Of a stretch of 5,977 nucleotides of DNA, positions 5,726 through 5,977 are shown piece by piece. The DNA is from an uncultured Paracoccaceae bacterium (lineage in GTDB: Bacteria; Pseudomonadota; Alphaproteobacteria; Rhodobacterales; Rhodobacteraceae): assembly GCA_937907485.1 (NCBI GenBank), contig CALESR010000208.1, forward strand, positions 1 to 5,977, read 5' to 3'. Positions within the stretch are counted from its first letter, which is position 1. Every line of letters starts with the position of its first letter. The notes below the pieces were generated by a model that was given only the letters and a program-made list of their open reading frames with translations, had not been told where the DNA came from and did no database searches. The position numbers were made by a program, and so were the translations under genes.

Positions 5726-5977
5726 GCGGCGGTTTCGCCCTCGTTCTACAACCCGCTGTATGCCAGTATGGCCTACAACCGCGCGGTGTTAGGCGTTGAC
5801 CCGTTTGAAGTCGCCGGCTATATCGGCATCCTTACGGCAATCCTCGCCCTCATCGGCGGGGTCCGCTTCAAACGCGCCCGCCCGTGGCTGCTTCTCGCGG
5901 CAGCAGCATGGCTGCTTTCGCTTGGCCCGCTGCTCAAAATTTTAGGCCAGCCTGTCGCCTACAGCGTAGACGGCTAT
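5726..5977 (+). CDS. Fragment of a multi-pass membrane protein, no start, runs off the window
   Basis: The frame directly behind the ilvD TAA (and in the same phase) is open for 84 codons to the window end. It encodes SFYNPLYASMAYN, a soluble stretch VLGVDPFE, a first hydrophobic segment near GYIGILTAILALIGGV, a basic RFKRARP turn, a second one, WLLLAAAAWLLSLGPLL, then KILGQPVAYSVDGY. The pattern of a Gly-Tyr-led helix, an Arg-rich loop, and a Trp-rich helix ending LSLGP before a GQPV turn recalls internal parts of large multi-pass membrane proteins of the glycosyltransferase-C/YfhO-like kind. This is a recollection of pattern only. The first ATG (5768) has no ribosome binding site and falls inside what looks like continuing protein, so the piece seems to lack its N-terminus. 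Leucine codons (four CTT, two TTA of fourteen) differ from the CTG preference of ilvD. It could be a decayed or transferred gene, or an assembly join. Coding nature is likely; identity and integrity are uncertain. Confidence 0.5.

Overview
The window looks like a piece of an alphaproteobacterial chromosome, most likely from the Rhodobacterales (Rhodobacteraceae). The signs are high GC with strongly GC-biased third positions, a RibB with a degenerate GTP cyclohydrolase II-like tail next to ribH and nusB, and protein sequences typical of that group. The assignment rests on recognising families by eye, not on a search. No exotic or clearly undescribed system was found. The core is housekeeping metabolism.

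Layout, left to right. Positions 1-89 probably hold the last codons of a plus-strand gene that enters from the left, followed by a G/C-rich hairpin (105-125). Positions 253-732 (+) encode a small secreted protein with a signal peptide and four cysteines, not assigned to a family. Converging on it, with a 6-base gap, is a tight minus-strand operon that reads ribB (2861-1743), ribH (1739-1203), nusB (1206-739). Upstream of ribB, after about 110 bases holding two strong palindromes and a run of nine G, lies tpiA (3700-2972, minus). A 183-base divergent intergenic region separates tpiA from ilvD (3884-5725, plus).

The last 252 bases (5726-5977) are an open frame with no credible start. It begins directly behind the ilvD stop and encodes part of a multi-pass membrane protein with visibly different codon use. 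This is the least expected part of the window: a 5'-truncated gene, a transferred fragment or an assembly join.

How the genes fit together. RibB makes 3,4-dihydroxy-2-butanone 4-phosphate from ribulose 5-phosphate. RibH condenses it with the ribitylaminouracil intermediate to give lumazine, the precursor of riboflavin. NusB is a transcription antitermination factor that commonly sits behind ribH. TpiA (glycolysis/gluconeogenesis) and IlvD (branched-chain amino acid synthesis) are independent housekeeping enzymes transcribed away from each other. The enzymes supplying the other arm of riboflavin synthesis (a true GTP cyclohydrolase II, RibD) and riboflavin synthase itself are not in this window.
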